Shown: piece by piece, positions 1 through 8,158 of the stretch
Layout: every line of letters starts with the position of its first letter
Numbering within the stretch: the first letter of the stretch is position 1
NCBI RefSeq assembly: GCF_003060885.1
Contig: NZ_QAIG01000005.1
Coordinates: 1,204,348-1,239,079 of the forward strand
Direction: 5' to 3'
Length of the DNA: 34,732 bases
Source of the DNA: Pseudomonas sp. HMWF032
Lineage (GTDB): Bacteria; Pseudomonadota; Gammaproteobacteria; Pseudomonadales; Pseudomonadaceae
The notes under the pieces: model-generated
What the model was told of the DNA's origin: nothing
Seen by the model: only the letters and a program-made list of their open reading frames with translations
Databases searched by the model: none
Translations under genes and position numbers: made by a program

Positions 1-849
1 CCCGGAAAGTGTTTTTACGGTATTGCTAGCTTCACCCGTCGATTTTATATATTTCATCTCGATAATTATTTGACTGTCAAAAAAGCTAAAATCTGAAAGC
101 TTTTTGCTTCCATCATATATAATTGAAACTTCCTCTCTCGACATATTCGGAATAAATGGCCTGCAGGTTATTTCAAATAAATCTTGAAAGTCATACTCTG
201 ATTCCAAATTGGTGACCCAAGAGTCTTTTGCCTGCCCCCTCGATTTTGAAAACATCTTCTTATCAAATATCATACGACCAGCGACGGATATTAAAAACAG
301 GGCTACTGAACTCACATCCTCCCCAATTAAAGGGCTGATCGGTAATCCGGAGTTTTCGATTTCCCTTAACTTCTTGTCATAGCTATCAGCCTTATAAAAA
401 GAAGAAGGCATAGTGGTCATCTTGAATTCAACATCGCTCCTAAATTTAAAAAATGGTTTTATTCCACTATTTTGTATGAATCCTGAAGAGCGTTCCCATA
501 TAAGAACAGCATCAAGGCGCTCTAGCAGTTCCTGTTCAGTTGCATATGCAATGTAGCTTTCATTGGCACAACTTATAGCGACACCACCAGAGACAGTAAA
601 AATATCTAGAATCGGGGTGTGATGTATGACACTCCTTAAATCTGTGGGCCTTATGTAATCTGATGTTATAAAGAGCAAATCCAAATCAGATCTTAAACTT
701 TGGTGAGGATATCTTCTTGATCCAAATAGGTAAATTTTTTCAATAGCGCTAAAATAATCAACAATGACACCCAAGTCATTAATGAAAAATACATCTACAT
801 TTTCTTCTTCAAGTGCAGCATCTATTTCGGACTGATATTCTTCGTACAT
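1..849 (-). CDS. Nucleotidyltransferase fused to DpnII/MboI-like REase domain (3' end outside window)
   Basis: This gene starts with ATG at 849 and reads leftwards for 283 codons to the window edge without a stop, so the C-terminus is missing. The N-terminal part carries an MNT/pol-beta nucleotidyltransferase signature: G43-S44, then S54-D55-L56-D57, with a third acidic residue at D82 (LDIF). The C-terminal part (about residues 235-283) has the layout of a PD-(D/E)xK nuclease: an acidic D253 in LSDFSFF, a beta-strand, then E264-M-K266 in IIIEMKY. This resembles the DpnII/MboI-type REase domain attached to many defence proteins. I infer a nucleic-acid-cleaving protein whose NTase part acts as sensor or modifier, possibly anti-phage. 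The gene is much more AT-rich than the core genes to the right, suggesting transfer. The NTase call is fairly firm; the REase call is moderate because the domain is incomplete here. Confidence 0.7.
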   Translation of the reverse strand, partial: MYEEYQSEIDAALEEENVDVFFINDLGVIVDYFSAIEKIYLFGSRRYPHQSLRSDLDLLFITSDYIRPTDLRSVIHHTPILDIFTVSGGVAISCANESYIAYATEQELLERLDAVLIWERSSGFIQNSGIKPFFKFRSDVEFKMTTMPSSFYKADSYDKKLREIENSGLPISPLIGEDVSSVALFLISVAGRMIFDKKMFSKSRGQAKDSWVTNLESEYDFQDLFEITCRPFIPNMSREEVSIIYDGSKKLSDFSFFDSQIIIEMKYIKSTGEASNTVKTLSG

Positions 850-1239
850 ATTATATCCGTAGAGAAAACATAATTATTAATTAGGCGAAATTGCTAACGC
901 GATTAAGCTAGGTGAAAGAGCAACATGAAAGGCCACAAGTAGCAAACCAACCAAAGCATCGTAATGGCTAGACGCTACTGATCGGCCTCAAGGCTGTCTA
1001 GCAGACGTGTCGAAATCACAGCAAGAGAAAGCGGATCATAGCGGAGGTGAAGTAGCTAGAGCCCAGGAATAGCAGGGCTTTGCGGGATAATGCAGGCAGA
1101 AACAGAGGGTTCGATTTCCTCGGCAAAAATGAGAGCGTCCCAAAAGTGTCACAGCCACAGCAAGGCAAAGCCGACCAATGCGGAATAGCACAATTCGTAA
1201 CCATCTGATTTACTTGGCTAAGCGGATTTTAGCGGCGTA
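850..1239. other. Intergenic stretch between the NTase-REase gene and the truncated rhs
   Basis: I see no convincing gene here. It holds one copy of a 17 bp sequence (1137-1153) that recurs at 8248-8264, and a tRNA T-arm-like string at 1105-1121 (GAGGG, TTCGATT, TCCTC) followed by GGC but not by an acceptor stem or CCA. Rhs homology begins abruptly near 1255, so the stretch probably contains the break that removed the 5' part of the rhs gene. Confidence 0.4.
1137..1153 (+). repeat. Left copy of a 17 bp near-identical direct repeat
   Basis: The sequence GTCCCAAAAGTGTCACA matches GTCCCGAAAGTGTCACA at 8248-8264 with one mismatch in the same orientation. The two copies bracket the Rhs, PLD, RIP-deaminase and DUF6998-like genes. 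They could be scars of insertion-element ends or of a recombination event. Confidence 0.45.
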
Positions 1240-2745
1240 TTGCGAGGTGTCAGGAATGGGTTCAGTATCCTTTACCCGCGTAACGCAGCCGGCCAGGTTA
1301 GCCAGGTGCAACTGCAAGTCGGTAGCGCTCAGCCAAGTGGTTTCGCCAGCAGCCTCAACTATCTGCCGTTTGGCCCGCTGAAAAGTCTCACCTGGGCAAA
1401 TGGTGTAAGTCTCAGCCGCAGCTATGACCAAGACTACCGCCTGACCGAACAAACCGTGGGTGGCTGGAACAGCACCTACGGCTATGACGCCAACAGCAAC
1501 ATCACCACGCTAAACAGCAGCTTGCTAGGTGACCTCAATTACAGCTACGACGCTCTAGACCGTCTGACGGCGGAGCAAAAGACCAATCTGCAGCGAACCT
1601 ACAGCTATGACTCCGTAGGTAACCGCACCGGCAAAACCATTACGCCCATCGTAAGTGGTGAGGCGCAGACCAGCACCCAGCAAACCTACCAGTACGCCAG
1701 CAACAGCAACCGCCTAGTCCTGCTCGATGCGCAAGCAGTTACCACCGATGCTGCCGGCAATCTGACTCAGGATCGTGCTAATCGCGAGCTGGTGTACGAC
1801 GCACAGAACCGACTCACCAGCGTCAAACTCGACGGCAACACCGTGGCTGAGTTTCGCTACAACGCCCTCGGCCAGCGCACCCACAAGATCAGCTCACAAG
1901 GCACCACCACCTTCCTCTACGGGCCAGATGGTCAGCTACTGGGGGAGCAACAGTTCAATAGCCAAGGCGGCAAGCTAAGTGCCCAATACTACATCTGGCT
2001 CGACAGCATGCCGCTGGGTGGCGTCAGCATCACCTTTGATGCTCAGGGGGCTATCGCCAGCAGCGAACCGTTCTACCTACACAGCGACCACCTCAACACC
2101 CCGCGAATGGCGACCAACCAAACCCAGCAAAATGTTTGGCAGTGGCAGTCGGATGCATTCGGTGTGGGTCAAGCCAGCGGTAGTTTGGCAATGAATCTGC
2201 GCTTCCCAGGGCAGTATTTCGACCAGGAAAGCGGACTTCACTACAACTACTTCCGCGATTACGACCCCGAGACGGGCCGCTATGTCGAAAGCGATCCGAT
2301 TGGGCTCGCGGGCGGGCTGAATACCTATGGGTATGTGATGGGAAACCCACTCCGATATATTGACCCTAAAGGCGAAAGCGTTTTGGTCGCTGAAGTCCTT
2401 GTTGTGGGGGCGGTGATTGTTGCAGGCGCTGCGGTTGTTAATAGTGTAAGCAATCCAGTCGGCCAGGACGTCCAAGAAGGTGGCGGTTTTGGTGTCATAC
2501 CCGATTGGTATAACCCCAGTTACACTGGCCCGATTGCACCAGAAGCCCCATCTGAAATGGCAAAGGGTGGGAAGCAGAATATCGATAATGAGTACGTTCG
2601 CGATGTTCAGGCCCAGGGAAAAGGCTGCGATCCATGCAAGTATCTAAGAAATCTGTACAACAATGAAAGCCGAGCAATAGAACGGCAGAAAATAAAGCAA
2701 GCAATGAAGCGTTTTAATTGCGACGGCAAAAATAGGTTTAACTAA
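1240..2745 (+). CDS. Rhs-family protein, 5'-truncated, with C-terminal toxin tip
   Basis: The readable frame begins at TTG 1240, just after an in-frame TAA at 1219, and is 501 codons long. Full Rhs proteins are usually over 1000 residues, so only the end of the core remains. YD-type repeats (YGYDANSN, YSYDALDRLT, YSYDSVGNRT) run through residues 60-350, and the hallmark core end DPIGLAGGLNTYGYVMGNP, closing at DPKG, sits at about 352-378. Self-cleavage of Rhs proteins normally occurs near this motif. The tip (379-501) has a hydrophobic stretch (381-400) and a small polar domain with DPC at about 464-466, two clustered basic segments and a final C-rich, K/R/N-rich end; I do not recognise its toxin family with confidence. 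It overlaps the next gene by one base (TAATG), as in toxin-immunity pairs. Without the N-terminal delivery region it may be a silent tip cassette. Confidence 0.85.
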   Translation: MRGVRNGFSILYPRNAAGQVSQVQLQVGSAQPSGFASSLNYLPFGPLKSLTWANGVSLSRSYDQDYRLTEQTVGGWNSTYGYDANSNITTLNSSLLGDLNYSYDALDRLTAEQKTNLQRTYSYDSVGNRTGKTITPIVSGEAQTSTQQTYQYASNSNRLVLLDAQAVTTDAAGNLTQDRANRELVYDAQNRLTSVKLDGNTVAEFRYNALGQRTHKISSQGTTTFLYGPDGQLLGEQQFNSQGGKLSAQYYIWLDSMPLGGVSITFDAQGAIASSEPFYLHSDHLNTPRMATNQTQQNVWQWQSDAFGVGQASGSLAMNLRFPGQYFDQESGLHYNYFRDYDPETGRYVESDPIGLAGGLNTYGYVMGNPLRYIDPKGESVLVAEVLVVGAVIVAGAAVVNSVSNPVGQDVQEGGGFGVIPDWYNPSYTGPIAPEAPSEMAKGGKQNIDNEYVRDVQAQGKGCDPCKYLRNLYNNESRAIERQKIKQAMKRFNCDGKNRFN

Positions 2746-3128
2746 TGACTTGGTTTGTAGCAAGTATAGCTTCTGTGATTGAGGTAGTAGACGACTCGCA
2801 AAGCGAGTATCCAATCTATGAGGATTTCTATCTATTTGAGGCTAACTCAGAGCAAGAGTTGCAAGATAAAATAAAGTCGCAAATGCAAATCATAAATGCA
2901 GCGGGCGAGTGCACGCTAGCGGGCAAGCCGGCTAGACAGCGCTGCATCGGTACTAGGAAAATAAGATCCATATACAATCAAAATTCAGCTGATATAGATA
3001 GCCTGCCCCCAACAGATGGAACGGAGTTGAGCCATTCATTTTATGTGGCGACATCTTTAAAGGAGGCAGAAGATTTTGGGCTTGGTAAATCAGTATTTAT
3101 GAAGTGCGTTGATGACTCAGAAGAGTAA
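2745..3128 (+). CDS. Putative immunity protein for the Rhs tip (DUF4288-like)
   Basis: This 127-residue protein has no signal peptide. It starts inside the rhs stop codon (TAATG), so the two are probably translationally coupled. It opens with TWFVASIASVIEVVDD, then an acidic strand YEDFYLFEANSEQELQDKI, and ends DGTELSHSFYVATS...VFMKCVD. This order recalls the DUF4288 immunity-type fold (W-[FY]-x-A, an E-rich second strand, and GTE followed by a hydrophobic strand). The role as cytoplasmic antidote to the tip is inferred mainly from position. A hairpin terminator follows at 3143-3167, closing a two-gene unit. Family assignment is moderate; the immunity role is likely. Confidence 0.65.
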   Translation: MTWFVASIASVIEVVDDSQSEYPIYEDFYLFEANSEQELQDKIKSQMQIINAAGECTLAGKPARQRCIGTRKIRSIYNQNSADIDSLPPTDGTELSHSFYVATSLKEAEDFGLGKSVFMKCVDDSEE

Positions 3129-3142
3129 GCGAAGGTGTGGTT

Positions 3143-3167
3143 AGCCGGGGCATGCCTCGGCTTTTTC
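3143..3167 (+). terminator. Rho-independent terminator after rhs-immunity pair
   Basis: A stem AGCCGGGG / CCTCGGCT (one G-T wobble, loop CATG) is followed by a run of T residues, 15 bases after the immunity stop codon. Confidence 0.7.
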
Positions 3168-3692
3168 TGCACTGTTCGAAGCAGCTTCATTTGACAGCAG
3201 TCACGCGTCAGCCTCTTCTCCATTTGACGACAAGCCAACATCTTCCCTCACACCTCCAGTGTATTGGCCGTCACCTCAGTGCCAGTGGTGTCAACTTCTA
3301 CCAGGGTGTTCCTAGGTCGGCGGTGGGCAGCGCCCATACTAGATTCGACTTTTGGCCAGAGACGGACTCAATCTCGTATTGGACAGATGAACCTGTATCC
3401 CGTGATTGCTTTTGACTTAGCTCACATCGGCTTCAGCGTTCATCACAGTGAGCCGTACCCCAAGGCTCAAATCAGTGATCAGTCCCGCTAACCCACCACC
3501 TGAACAAATCTCACAACAGGACTAGCCTGTCCTGCGCTTGGATCATCAACTTGGTCGAAGCCGCTCCAAGTTGTGCTGGTCGACGCTGAAATTTCACATT
3601 GCCAGGGCGGCAATTACGGCGAACGCATCTACCATTTAAAGTTAATTTCCCCGCTAGGAAGGCGTCAGCGGTCACCCAAGGAGGATGCGGCA
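3168..3692. other. Gene-free stretch upstream of the PLD gene
   Basis: The open frames here have no recognisable composition or motifs and are interleaved on both strands. I see no gene remnant that I can name. The PLD frame stays open upstream to 3573, but the ribosome binding site at 3679-3685 places the start at 3693. Confidence 0.35.
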
Positions 3693-5393
3693 ATGCGTGA
3701 ATCTGTGATCGGTGGTGCCCTGCGTGTGCGGGCAATTGCAGGAACTTATGTGGTGGTGCTGGCCTGGGACTTTGCCCCTGGTAACGAGCACAAGAAAGAA
3801 GGCCTTGTGGGCTTCGCTATTGAACGAGAGGAACTGGAGGGAGGCGAGGTTGTCGAGCGGTACTGGCTGACTGGAATCAAGCGTTTCAAAGACGTCGACA
3901 AGGGGCTTGCACCTGGCACCCCTGTGAGCACCGCTCGCCATCAGATTCAAAGCTTTCAATGGGCTGACTACACGGCCCAAACCAATCGCACCTACCGCTA
4001 CAAGATCGTTCCGGTCTACGGGAAGATAAAGCTCCTAAAGCTCGATGAGCCATCGTCCGTGACTGTCGAGATATCTACGGAAATCGAGTATCTGCTACAC
4101 CCAGACAAACGCAACGACGAGGCACGCCACGATGTCTACTTCAATCGCGGCGTCATCGGCTCACAAGCTTATGCACGGCAATTTGAGAATCGAAAACCAG
4201 ACGGCGACGACCCTACATCAGAGGAGATGGCTTGGCTCTCTCGCGGTTTGTTTGAAGCGCTCATTAGGTTCATAGGCCTTGCTGAAGACGGCCAATACGG
4301 CCTACGTGCCGCGTTCTACGAATTCCAGTACCAGCCCGTCGCCAACGCCTTTGCCAAAGCGGTTGAAGCAGGTGCCGATGTCAAAATCGTTTACGACGAT
4401 GTGAGCAAGTATAAGGAGGACAATCGAGAAACCATTCGGAATGCCGGCCTCGACGAGATGAATGTGGTCATCCCCCGAACCGTCTCCGAGGGGATTCGGC
4501 ACAACAAATTCATCGTGCTCTTGAAGGACGAGCAGCCGGTGGCTGTATTGACAGGCTCAACCAACATCTCCGTGGGCGGGATTTTTGGGCAATCGAACGT
4601 AGGGCACATCGTGTGGAGTCCAACCGTTGCACAAGCATATCTGGATTACTGGGAACTCCTGTCGAACAACCTAGGCGCAACCAAGCTTCGGCCAGAACTG
4701 CGCAAGTTGAGTGAACTCCCCCATGGACGGCCAGATGCAGGGGTGACTATCCCGGTGTTCAGCCCTCGAGACCCAACGAAGGTCAGCAGCGAAACCCTTC
4801 AGTGGTATGCCGACCGAATGGCGGAAGCGAAGGAGATCTCTTGCATCACCCTGGCGTTCAATCTCGACAAGGTCTTCAGTGCGGTCATTACTCCCGAGAG
4901 CGACGTGCTGCGGTACATCGTGAAGCAAGGCGGGCTTGGCAGTGACGAGATCATTGGACGTGACAGAGACGTCCTGTTTGCGGCTGGCGAGTATCTCCCC
5001 GGAGGAGCGCTCGAGAACTTCCTTGCCGAAAGAGACAACCCCCTAAACACGAGAGACTACATCCACAGCAAGTTCTTGTTGGTTGATCCGCTCAGAGACT
5101 CCCCATTGGTAGTGACTGGGTCTGCGAACTTCAGCCAAGCATCCCAAAATAAAAACGACGAGAACATGCTCGTGATCTCTGGGGATACCCGTGTAGCCGA
5201 CATCTACTTCGGGGAGTTCATGCGCATCTTCGATCACCACTACACCCGCTACATCGTCAAGAAGCTAGCCAGCAGCGACAAGAGCGATCCTGACGCAGGC
5301 TACCTGAAGGTTCGCACCACGGACTGGCTGGATAGTCATTTCAATGAGTACAGCCACAAGTCCAAGCGCCGGCGCTACTTTGCAGGCTTCTAG
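3693..5393 (+). CDS. Phospholipase D-family protein with N-terminal beta-sandwich domain
   Basis: The start is chosen at ATG 3693 because AAGGAGG lies 7 bases upstream; the product is 566 residues. The first 110 or so residues read as a fibronectin-III-like beta-sandwich (GTYVVVLAWDF, FAIEREELEGG, TYRYKIVPVYG). The rest holds two HxK motifs of the PLD superfamily: H270-N-K272 followed by TGSTN, and H458-S-K460 with D465 at the classical spacing followed by TGSANFS. The first motif is slightly irregular, its aspartate lying two residues late. Two HKD motifs normally assemble into one phosphodiesterase site acting on phospholipids or nucleic acids. No signal peptide is seen, so the protein is probably cytoplasmic or exported by a specialised system. 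Position beside an Rhs toxin suggests an effector or defence role, but the substrate cannot be told. Confidence 0.8.
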   Translation: MRESVIGGALRVRAIAGTYVVVLAWDFAPGNEHKKEGLVGFAIEREELEGGEVVERYWLTGIKRFKDVDKGLAPGTPVSTARHQIQSFQWADYTAQTNRTYRYKIVPVYGKIKLLKLDEPSSVTVEISTEIEYLLHPDKRNDEARHDVYFNRGVIGSQAYARQFENRKPDGDDPTSEEMAWLSRGLFEALIRFIGLAEDGQYGLRAAFYEFQYQPVANAFAKAVEAGADVKIVYDDVSKYKEDNRETIRNAGLDEMNVVIPRTVSEGIRHNKFIVLLKDEQPVAVLTGSTNISVGGIFGQSNVGHIVWSPTVAQAYLDYWELLSNNLGATKLRPELRKLSELPHGRPDAGVTIPVFSPRDPTKVSSETLQWYADRMAEAKEISCITLAFNLDKVFSAVITPESDVLRYIVKQGGLGSDEIIGRDRDVLFAAGEYLPGGALENFLAERDNPLNTRDYIHSKFLLVDPLRDSPLVVTGSANFSQASQNKNDENMLVISGDTRVADIYFGEFMRIFDHHYTRYIVKKLASSDKSDPDAGYLKVRTTDWLDSHFNEYSHKSKRRRYFAGF

Positions 5394-5838
5394 CGCCACC
5401 CGATTTACCTGACCTGGCAGGTAGCGGTTGGGGATACCCTGCTGGCAATCTGCCATAACAAGACTACTCTTTTCATTCTCTTGAGGGAGTGGAGAACATG
5501 GATGTCGAATCTAGCGGATGACTGCGATCTCATCGACCGACTCATGACAACGTACCTGCCTATGAGAACTCACAGGCAGAAGATCTTCCTCAAATACCGG
5601 TAGAGCTCCAAGAGTTCGAGAGCGACGTCGACGTGCTCGATAACTGGATAAAGGAGTTCATCGCCCGAGCGCCCTAATGATGCCGCCAAAGCCACTGAAC
5701 CCTAAATACTAATAGATTTAGCAGTTCAACTACCGGCCCGAATCAAGAACAAGAAATACGAATTGCCAAGCTACAGGAGCCCGTTAAAGTTAATGCAAAT
5801 ATTTAGCTAAAAAATTTGACAACCCTACAGGGACAGAC
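5394..5838. other. Stretch between the PLD gene and the RIP-deaminase gene
   Basis: It contains the broken small gene described at 5498-5677. The last 150 bases become strongly AT-rich and lead into the RIP-deaminase gene; a convincing promoter pair is not obvious. Confidence 0.4.
5498..5677 (+). pseudogene. Remnant of a small gene, interrupted by stop and frameshift
   Basis: A purine-rich ribosome-binding-like stretch precedes ATG 5498, whose frame stops at a TGA at 5519-5521 and then stays open to TAA at 5675-5677. The distal part reads convincingly as protein (AYENSQAEDLPQIPVELQEF, then SDVDVLDNWIKEFIARAP). A neighbouring frame supplies a plausible missing middle (DDCDLIDRLMTTYLP). Together they suggest an acidic protein of about 55-60 residues, broken by two small indels. 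I recognise no family. Its place directly after the PLD gene would fit a small partner or antidote now lost. Confidence 0.35.
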
Positions 5839-7389
5839 ATGAATAAATTAATCAGATTACTTACAGCTATAATCTTAACTACAACAAGCTATACAGCCTC
5901 AGCTGCGTGCAATTTATCATTCTTTATTCAAGGGGATCCAACAAGGTATTCCTACCCCGAAATCTCTGATTTTATTCGAGAAAAAATAAGAGGCAATGTA
6001 AAATCAACAACCGATGAGCAAGACAGATACAATGTAATCATAAGCAGTGACTGCGGCGCACAGACCCAGAACAATCATTCAGCTACCTTAACCTTCCAAA
6101 AGAACACAATTTATATCAAAGAACTCAATGGAGTCCCCTTATGCAAAGAGAGCATGACTCCAAAAGGGTTGAGATGTGAGAGAACCGCATACAATTTTGT
6201 AGATTATAAAGGAGGTGCCCGGCTATCCATAGATGAGAAATCCGCCACCTCTGCCCTAGATGTAATTAGCTCAGTTTCAACAATTCAAGATTTAGAAGCC
6301 GCCAACCAAGCCCCAGAAAAAAAACAAGACATCCATAATGCAATACGGCTATTTGCAATGCTCTTAGCAGAGTCAGCCAGATTTGATTACGTATTAAATG
6401 ATCTGGAATGCGCCTCTAAATCTACAGCACCGATTCAGTTCATGGACTATTGGACGTTGGTACACAATTGGGGAACAATTACTTCTAGAGTAACCACCTA
6501 TGCGCCCGACCTAAAGCCCAGCGGATCCAAGAACGGCGTTGGAAAACTATTTGTACCCGTCACACCTGAGATGGTTTCATTCTTCAATAATGACCTTCAA
6601 AAAAGACCGCCCACACCCGAAGATATTACAACTGATGGAAAAAACACAGAGATCCCCATACGCACCCCATCATGCGAATTAACTTCTCAATCATCTCACT
6701 CCGCCCCTAGTGAAAGGGATGAAATCCTTTCACTGCTGACGATGGCAATGGTTGAGAAGGATTGGCAAAAAAATACTAATGGCCGGGGACATAATATTGG
6801 CTCTATTCTTGTCGACAAATCCAACACCCCCGTATTTTGGGCAAGAAACTCTGTTAGAAATAGAGATGATGCCACTCAGCATGGAGAAGTACGACTCATG
6901 CAGAGCTTCCTACAATGTCCTAATGTAGGTAAATACCTTGATGGGTATAGCGTATATACAACCTTAGAACCCTGCGCAATGTGCTCTGGAATGCTTGCAA
7001 TGACCAAAGTAAAGCGCATTATTTATCTGCAGAAAGACCCTGCGTTTGGGCGCACAGGGGAAGCACTACGAAAAATAAAATACCCTAGAACATACGAAGA
7101 ATATACACCGAAAGATCTAGCCCAAAAAATTGCTCTCGAGCGTAGCTTTGATGAATTCCAGAAGTCCAACGACAGCATTACCGACTTCTTGCTAACAGAC
7201 CAATCTCATAACATATTCATCTCAGCAGCCAGTGCACTAGCACAATACAAAATCGTGCATCCAGAAAACTTGACCATATTGAAGTCCGCAAAAGAGTTCC
7301 TAACTAGAGTCACAGAAGAAAAATACGATGCCGAAATATTAAAAAACTGCCCCGCCGCAAATTTACAATCCAATCTTTACTTCAGGTAG
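5839..7389 (+). CDS. Secreted ribosome-inactivating-protein-like domain fused to a zinc deaminase domain
   Basis: This 516-residue protein has a Sec signal peptide (MNKLIR, hydrophobic core, cleavage after A20-S21-A22). Residues 25-250 follow the order of RNA N-glycosidases such as ricin A and Shiga toxin A: an opening strand and helix SFFIQGDP...YPEISDFIREKIRG, a strand with candidate tyrosine Y92, Y123 in FVDYKGG, SALDVISSVST, the signature LLAESARFDYV with E178 and R181, and HNWGTIT with W211. In that family the Glu and Arg of ExxRF cleave the adenine from the sarcin-ricin loop of large rRNA. Residues 292-425 form a cytidine/tRNA-adenosine deaminase-like domain: H348-G-E350 and P378-C379-A-M-C382. 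Eight further cysteines suggest disulfides after export. The gene is AT-rich and ends 43 bp before the next gene. Deaminase call: firm; RIP call: good by motif but unsearched. Confidence 0.75.
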   Translation: MNKLIRLLTAIILTTTSYTASAACNLSFFIQGDPTRYSYPEISDFIREKIRGNVKSTTDEQDRYNVIISSDCGAQTQNNHSATLTFQKNTIYIKELNGVPLCKESMTPKGLRCERTAYNFVDYKGGARLSIDEKSATSALDVISSVSTIQDLEAANQAPEKKQDIHNAIRLFAMLLAESARFDYVLNDLECASKSTAPIQFMDYWTLVHNWGTITSRVTTYAPDLKPSGSKNGVGKLFVPVTPEMVSFFNNDLQKRPPTPEDITTDGKNTEIPIRTPSCELTSQSSHSAPSERDEILSLLTMAMVEKDWQKNTNGRGHNIGSILVDKSNTPVFWARNSVRNRDDATQHGEVRLMQSFLQCPNVGKYLDGYSVYTTLEPCAMCSGMLAMTKVKRIIYLQKDPAFGRTGEALRKIKYPRTYEEYTPKDLAQKIALERSFDEFQKSNDSITDFLLTDQSHNIFISAASALAQYKIVHPENLTILKSAKEFLTRVTEEKYDAEILKNCPAANLQSNLYFR

Positions 7390-7432
7390 CGGAAAAAACT
7401 AGCGTTTATCCGCCAAGGAGATATAAAAGATA

Positions 7433-7918
7433 ATGAGAGACAAAGAACTCGTACTGCAATTGCCAGAGGCTGTTCGCGACTTATGGATTGCCCAGCAAGC
7501 TTTGGCAAAGCACTACAGAGGATGGGGTTTGAAATTCACGTTGGACGGGCGCTTGGTTGGGGACATTGCTGAAGCCTTGGCATTGGAGTATTTCGACCTG
7601 AAGCTCCCAAAGAAGCGTACGGCAGGTGTGGATGCGGTAACCAATACGGGGAAAACTGTGCAGGTGAAGGCAACAGGCAAGGAAAACACAGGGCCGGCGT
7701 TCACACCAGGCAGTGGGTACGCGGATCACCTTCTCTTCTTTCGTTTAAACTTTGAGGCCAACACTGCCTCCATTGCTTACAACGGGCCAGAAGCTCCGGT
7801 TCGAAAACTGCTTCCAACGAGTAATTGGACTAGCACAAAGGTGATTGCCCTTGCTGCCATTCGTTCCCTTGCTGCAGCGGTGACAACTGCAGAAGCGCTC
7901 CCGACCAAATTAGCCTGA
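7433..7918 (+). CDS. Small PD-(D/E)xK-like protein (DUF6998-like)
   Basis: This 161-residue cytoplasmic protein starts at ATG 7433, with AAGGAG upstream. The centre reads GDIAEALALEYF (D44, E47), then AGVDAVTNTGKTVQVKAT with D67, Q77 and K79, resembling the D...(E/Q)-x-K core of PD-(D/E)xK nuclease-fold proteins and the DUF6998 group. The glutamine in place of the usual glutamate occurs in some members of the fold. It follows the RIP-deaminase gene by 43 bp on the same strand with no terminator between, so co-transcription is likely. Whether it serves as antidote, defence nuclease or is unrelated cannot be read from the sequence; base composition is more GC-rich than its upstream partner. Confidence 0.6.
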   Translation: MRDKELVLQLPEAVRDLWIAQQALAKHYRGWGLKFTLDGRLVGDIAEALALEYFDLKLPKKRTAGVDAVTNTGKTVQVKATGKENTGPAFTPGSGYADHLLFFRLNFEANTASIAYNGPEAPVRKLLPTSNWTSTKVIALAAIRSLAAAVTTAEALPTKLA

Positions 7919-8158
7919 CTCACACACGGACTACAATTCAAATTCCTTCTAGGGATTTGAACCGAGAACCTAGGTGGTCATCTGGCATGCTTGCATGCCA
8001 GCACGAACGGGGCGGATTGGATACTCAGGAAAACGCTTTACAAAACCCTAGTGATGCTTAGACTTCAGGCCGACGACACGATATCTACCAAATCCAAGTG
8101 ATTCGCGAATTGCGCTGAAAACACTGGGGTTTGCGGGACTCAGAGGGGTTAGGACACA

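Noticed and set aside
1105..1124. T-arm-like GAGGG-TTCGATT-TCCTC
   Set aside because: It lacks the rest of a tRNA or tmRNA; mentioned only as a possible att half.
7945..7975. Minus-strand tRNA T-arm-like string GGTTCAAATCC
   Set aside because: No anticodon, D-arm or acceptor stem can be folded around it; not a tRNA.
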